Source: DATMXT01 sp963662765
GTDB taxonomy: Bacteria; Bacillota; Clostridia; Oscillospirales; Feifaniaceae
Assembly: GCA_963662765.2 (NCBI GenBank)
Contig: CAXXUP010000008.1
Location: forward strand, 635,632 to 699,631
Direction of reading: 5' to 3'
DNA: 64,000 nt
Below, piece after piece: positions 59,803-64,000 of the stretch. How positions within the stretch are numbered: position 1 is the first letter of the stretch; each line of letters starts with the position of its first letter. Under the pieces are notes generated by a model that did no database searches, was not told the origin of the DNA, and was given only the letters and a program-made list of their open reading frames with translations. A program made the position numbers and the translations under genes.

Positions 59803-60826
59803 CTACAATCCGTGATTTTTTCTCGTTTCTTCCACCAGCGCCAACACATTTTCCAGCGGCACATCGGCCTGAATGACATTGGCCGGGGCCAGGATGAACC
59901 CGCCCCCGCGCCCCATTTCGCACTGGAGCCGGCGCACTTCCCGGCGAATCTCCTCCGGCGTCCCGCGCGGCAGGAGGTCCTGCGTGCGCAGCCCGCCCAG
60001 GAAACACAGCTCGCTGCCGAACTCGCGTTTGATCCGATAAATATCCATCGCCTCCGGCTGAAGCGGATGCAGGATGTCCACCCCGACCTCCACCAGGTCC
60101 GGCAAGATCGGATAAATATTGCCGTCGCTGTGCAGCAGCACCGCCCGGTCGTGTTGGTGGGCGAACGAAAACAACCGTGCCAGGTGCGGCCGAACGAAGC
60201 GCCGCCAGTCCGCCGGCGACATCAGCATCGAGCGCTGCATCCCGTAATCGTCGCTCAACCCGATCCCGTCAAATTCAAAACGCTCAAACAGAATTCGCAT
60301 CGTCGCGATCAGGTAATCGGTCAGTCGCTCGAGCAACTCCTCGACAAAACGCGGGCAAAGGGCTAGATCCAGCAGCAAATTGGCCATCCCGCGCATGAAG
60401 GTCGCGCGCTCCCACAGGTCCCCGATCCAGACGATCGAGTAATGATCCTTGTAGCGCTCCAGCCAGGGGCCGAGGTCCTCGAAGCGCGCCGGGTTGGTCG
60501 GGTCGGGGAAAGTATATCCCGTCAACGATGGTTCGCTCAGGCAGGGGCCGACCGGCGCGCCACGGTCGATCTCGTTCACGCTCCAGGCGACCCCGAATTC
60601 ATCGCTGATCGTTTGGTCCGGCCGGGCGGGGGGTGACATAAAGCGGCTTGACCGATTTGAGCGGCGTCATGCGGATCGGGATGCCCAGCCAGTCCTCGAT
60701 CTCTTCCACGCCATAATGCGCGATCACCCGTGGCCGGATTTTCGGCGAAAAGCCGAAGTAATAAGGCACCGCCGTCGCCTCGTGCGCCACCGCCGCCCGC
60801 ACCCATTGTTTGCCATTACTGGTCAA
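59803..60826 (-). pseudogene. uroporphyrinogen decarboxylase-fold protein (frameshifted)
   Basis: Starts TTG at 60826 with AAGGAG. First frame: AVAHEATAVPYYFGFSPKI and EIEDWLGIPIRM, the opening of the UroD/MtaA-like family found in many environmental bacteria. Second frame: WLERYKDHYSIVWIGDLWE, LHSDGNIYPILPDLVEVGVD and CFLGGLRTQDLLPRGTPEE, the conserved core and end. They meet in the six-G run at 60628-60633. Repaired length about 340 residues. These relatives are usually methyltransferase-like, not haem enzymes. It probably forms an operon with the aminotransferase. Confidence 0.8.
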
Positions 60827-60873
60827 CCGCCCGCTCCTTGGGAATTAGAAATTATAATTTGTAATTTGTCCTT

Positions 60874-62819
60874 TCACGGTAGTGGTATCAGCCGATCGGC
60901 GACAAAGCGCCGGACCTTGATCATCGGCGGCGGTCCCATGATCAACAGGGGCTTTCCTTTTTCCATCTTCCCGCGCGCGAACATTGGAATTGCCGTCGGG
61001 TCGGTGTCCTGCGGAGTCATGGAGATCACCGTGCTCCCGCGGAACTCCACCGTGTAAAGCTTGTTATGGATTGTGTATTGGTCCGTCCGTTGGGGAACCG
61101 GAAATTGAAGCCGGATTTCCTCATTGCCCTTGAGTCCCGCGAAAATGAGATAATTCCCCGCCAGTCCCGGCTCAGCTCGCTTTTCATCAATGTAACAGGA
61201 CACTTCATCACGCGCCACCCACCCCGGCAGGCGCACCAGCGTCGTCCGCGCCTGCTTGTTTTTCAGCACCACCTTCCCCTCGTAGGGGAGCCAACTCGCC
61301 ACGTCCATCCAGTTGGAAAAACGGTTGAGCAACAGGTTGACCGTCGCTGTTTTGCTCTTTTCATCGAACCGCGTGATCCCGTGCCAGGCGTAATAGAGCG
61401 CGCTGGCGCCGTTGGCTGAACAGCAGCCATTGACATTCGGGCGCAGGATCGTGGGAAAGGCCTCGCCGAATCCGCCGACAAATCGCTCCAGCCAGGCCGT
61501 CGTCGCCGGGTCGTCACCCCGCGATATTTTTCATCCTCCCCAAATCCATGAACTGCTGCTCCACCAGCCCGTTACGCACGATCGCGTCCACGTCGTCCCA
61601 CCAGTCGCCCATGCCGGCGTCGCTCATTTTGACGCCCAGGGCGACGGCGTCGGCGATCGCGCAGGCCTCGCACATATGTAATAGAAGCGGATCGCGTCCG
61701 TGCTTTTCCGGATGAACCCACCCCGTGCTCCAGCCGATGCGGACCACGGAATGGTTGCGCCAGAATTCATAAGCCTCGCGCACCGCCTGCTTGAGCCATT
61801 CGTCATGGGTCGCCGTGGCGTACTCCAGCAGGACCTTGATCGGGGCCAGATTGCCGTGGACATGGCCGGCCCAGACGCCGTGTTCACGCGCCGGATAGCC
61901 CGCCGGGGTGGTGTCGGCGTCTTCCCACATCCCCGGTTTCATGCAAAAGCGAACCATTTTGCCGGCCAGGACAATCGCCCCCGGCCCAAAAGCCCTGTAA
62001 TGGTCGTACTGCACGAGTGCGCGAATGACATGGCCCTGGTGGAACTTGACACACCCTTCCAATCCTTGCTGTTCAGATGTTGGTTCGTCGGGCGGAGTAT
62101 AGGGGATTTTAGCCGCGCCGCGCGTGGTCCACTGCCACTTGCCCTGGGTGTCGAGACTGCATTCGGGCGGGATGTATGCGCGGTCGCCTTTTTCGATGAC
62201 CACTTTGCTCGTCCCCTGGGTAAGTTCCTCGATCCAGTCCAGCCAGTGTGGGTTTTGGTCTCGCTCATACCAGTTGACGATTGCCGAAACGATCAGGCCG
62301 TTGAAGTACGGCGAGGTCGTTTCGCCCTTGTTGTCGTAATTGCCGGCGGGATAATAAATGATGCCGTTGTCGCGCAGGCGGCCGAGGACCGCGCGCATCG
62401 CCCCCAGCTCCACCTCCAACCGCTGGTCGCTCCCGCACATGGCGCGCAGGGCCGGCAGCGCCCGAAGCTGCTTGCCCAGGATGTCCCAGGTCAGTCCCCC
62501 CGGCCGGGGCGGCTTTTTGCCGGCAAGGCTGAACGTCTGATAGACACTGTAAGAAGCCGTGGGCTCGATGTTTCCCGTCAGGTTGTTGACCGAAAGCCGG
62601 CCGCGTTCGGCCAGGTCCAGCGTGTCGGGAACCGTGGCCTCGATCCAGTGCCCCGCGCGGACGCATGGCGTCGAGGGTCAGCACCCGGTCGGGATCAAGT
62701 ACCACCGCAATCGCACCCGCCTTACTGGCCCGTTTGCCGGGATCCGGCGCCGCAGCGCGAGCGAGTGGGATAATCACGGCGGTCAAAATCAAGAATACGA
62801 TCAACCTGTATAAGCCCAT
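60874..62819 (-). pseudogene. exported GH127/DUF1680-like glycosidase (frameshifted)
   Basis: Signal peptide MGLYRLIVFLILTAVIIPLA at 62819. The body has the helical-barrel pattern with YNDKGETTSPYFNGL-like phrases, VGWSTGWVHPEK-type turns and CCSANGASALYYAW, the conserved Cys/Asn/Gly stretch of the GH127/DUF1680 family. The C-terminal beta domain ends RFVADRLIPLP at 60874. At least two one-base breaks are visible: near 62,665 and in the CCCC run at 61516-61519. Repaired length is about 645 residues. Beta-L-arabinofuranosidase-like activity is the family precedent; the actual sugar is unknown. Confidence 0.72.
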
Positions 62820-62922
62820 AGTCTCGCTCGCAGTCCCGCCTTCAGGCGGTCTTTCCTCTCCACCCGAAAAACGCGTTATTATTCTGACCCCTGTATTCTG
62901 TATTCCTTTTGCCCTTTTACTT

Positions 62923-63804
62923 TTACCTTTTCATCTGCCGCCGGATGTAATCAAGATTGTATTGCAGCGCCGGGCGAGGATCGCCTTCGCCTTGGTACTC
63001 CACAAGCATATATCCTTGGTAATCCTGCCGTTTGAGCTCTTCGAGAATCGCCGGGATTGGGGCGAGGCCCCCATCCAGCACCGTCCCCGTAAGGTTGACC
63101 CCGTCAACCCGGTCGCGATAGCGGGCGAGCACCTCGCAGGGCAGCACCTCGCGACTGTTCTTGAGATGCACGTGGGCTAGGTAAGGAGTCATGGCGCGCA
63201 GGGCATCGACGGGATCGTCGCCGGTGAACAAGGCGGCTCCGGCGTCAAAAGCCAGCCGATAGTGGGGTGAATCGACCGCCCGGCACAGCTCGACGCATTG
63301 TTTGCCCGTGCCGTGCAACGGGCGCCACGGCGCGTAATCAATGTTTTCCGTGACCATCATCAGCCCGGCCGCGCCGGCGTGCGCAGCGCACTCCTTCAAG
63401 CCCTTGACGGCCAACTGAAACATCTGTTGCTCGCTGACCCCCTCCTTGATTCCCCCCGGCCAGAACATGGCGAATTTGGCTCCCAGTTCCGCTGCCCGGT
63501 CGATCAGCCGGCGCACCGTATCCACCGCCGCCCGGCGTTCGCGTTCATCCGGCAGGATCAGGTCCACGATGAAACAATATGAGATGAGCGGCAGCCCGGC
63601 ATCGGCGCAAACGTTCTTGATGTGGCTGACCGGGCGGTCATGCCAGTAGCCATCCATCAGCTCCACGCCATCCACCCCCAGTGTGCCAAAAAATTTGATA
63701 CATTCCTCCGGAGTCAGGTATCCGGGGGTGGGCTTGGGGTCGAAGTAAGGTGGAACCAGTGCCCAGTCCATATTGTAATCGAACATGGTGAGTTTGTTTT
63801 TCAT
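62923..63804 (-). CDS. sugar phosphate isomerase/epimerase-like TIM barrel
   Basis: About 293 residues of the xylose isomerase-like TIM-barrel superfamily. LGVDGVELMDGYWHD, AGLPLISYCFIVDL, AMFWPGGIKEGVSE, VTENIDYAPWRPLHGTGKQC, LAFDAGAALFTGDDP, LAHVHLKNSREV and GYMLVEYQGEGDPR carry the metal-binding Glu, Asp, His and Glu in the family order. Start ATG at 63804. It is intact, unlike its neighbours. Next to a glycosidase, a role in sugar breakdown is plausible. Confidence 0.85.
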   Translation of the reverse strand: MKNKLTMFDYNMDWALVPPYFDPKPTPGYLTPEECIKFFGTLGVDGVELMDGYWHDRPVSHIKNVCADAGLPLISYCFIVDLILPDERERRAAVDTVRRLIDRAAELGAKFAMFWPGGIKEGVSEQQMFQLAVKGLKECAAHAGAAGLMMVTENIDYAPWRPLHGTGKQCVELCRAVDSPHYRLAFDAGAALFTGDDPVDALRAMTPYLAHVHLKNSREVLPCEVLARYRDRVDGVNLTGTVLDGGLAPIPAILEELKRQDYQGYMLVEYQGEGDPRPALQYNLDYIRRQMKR

Positions 63805-64000
63805 GGCTGCCAGCGCCGCGTCGTGACGGAACGCCAAAAGGTTCTCTTCGCGGCTTCTCCTTCCATTAAAGATTGGAAAATCTCATCTGGGGCAAAATCT
63901 TTGCGCTGACTATCATCACCAGTTGAAAAATCTTTGTCAATGGTCCATTGGGCGAGACTTGCCTCCGGCCATATGGAACTGTTTGATGTCCTGAATGAAG
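63805..64000. other. right end of window, no gene seen
   Basis: About 195 bases upstream of the isomerase gene. AT-rich near 63,860-63,940. No coding potential or repeat identified. Confidence 0.4.

Noticed and set aside
1..64000. CRISPR arrays, rRNA genes, insertion sequences or integrases
   Set aside because: No spaced direct repeats, rRNA-like sequence, transposase motifs or terminal inverted repeats were seen. The accessory block at 4.2-13.9 kb therefore has no visible mobility genes.

Overview
The window reads as two unrelated pieces of DNA. Positions 1 to about 56,285 look like an anaerobic Firmicute, probably class Clostridia, order Oscillospirales or a near relative. The evidence is strong Shine-Dalgarno sites before nearly every gene, sigma-A type promoters, many TTG/GTG starts, a SCIFF ranthipeptide with its radical SAM maturase, desulfoferrodoxin, rubredoxin, a DUF134/NifX/Mrp iron-sulfur cluster locus, and lipoprotein signal peptides of Gram-positive style. 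From about 56,285 to the end the sequence is GC-richer, carries several single-base frameshifts, and encodes a different set of families (CHASE4 sensor, class III aminotransferase, UroD-like protein, GH127-like glycosidase, sugar isomerase) typical of Planctomycetes, Verrucomicrobia or Hydrogenedentes-like bacteria. The switch falls inside a reading frame at a short shared word. An assembly chimera is the simplest reading; recent transfer is the alternative.

Layout of the clostridial part: an ABC-F ATPase cut by the left edge and a pair of NodB deacetylases (0-4 kb); an accessory block of mostly unrecognised genes (4.2-13.9 kb) holding a YbjN-like protein, an AAA+ ATPase, an HTH regulator, a TPR-like protein, a divergent membrane/OmpA-lipoprotein operon, four very small proteins (two of them zinc-binding) and a membrane metallopeptidase; the NifX/Mrp/DUF134 locus (14.1-17.5 kb); a PAS-GGDEF-HD-GYP protein (17.8-19.5 kb); cupin, rubredoxin, GNAT, YegP and TrkH genes (19.8-23.3 kb); regulators with GyrI-like ligand domains, an Rrf2 protein, and a PerR-desulfoferrodoxin operon (23.6-28.5 kb); a four-domain CoA-disulfide reductase and an alkaline phosphatase (28.7-33.1 kb); an attenuator-controlled MFS efflux pump (33.3-34.8 kb); a TetR-ABC operon followed by a LytTR-DUF3021-ABC block (38.0-43.9 kb); a C69 peptidase; a TetR-TspO-Rieske oxygenase group (46.6-49.2 kb); an Orn/Lys/Arg decarboxylase-fold enzyme; the SCIFF precursor and maturase (50.8-52.5 kb); a surface protein under a c-di-GMP riboswitch (52.6-53.7 kb); patatin, ApbE and the C-terminal end of its neighbour (53.8-56.3 kb).

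How the genes work together: oxygen and thiol stress (PerR, desulfoferrodoxin, rubredoxin, CoA-disulfide reductase) and drug efflux with local regulators are the two clearest functional themes. The c-di-GMP turnover protein at 17.8 kb and the riboswitch at 53.6 kb show that this organism uses cyclic di-GMP. The most unusual items are the tandem-duplicated SCIFF precursor and the 4.2-13.9 kb block, which I cannot match to a described system.
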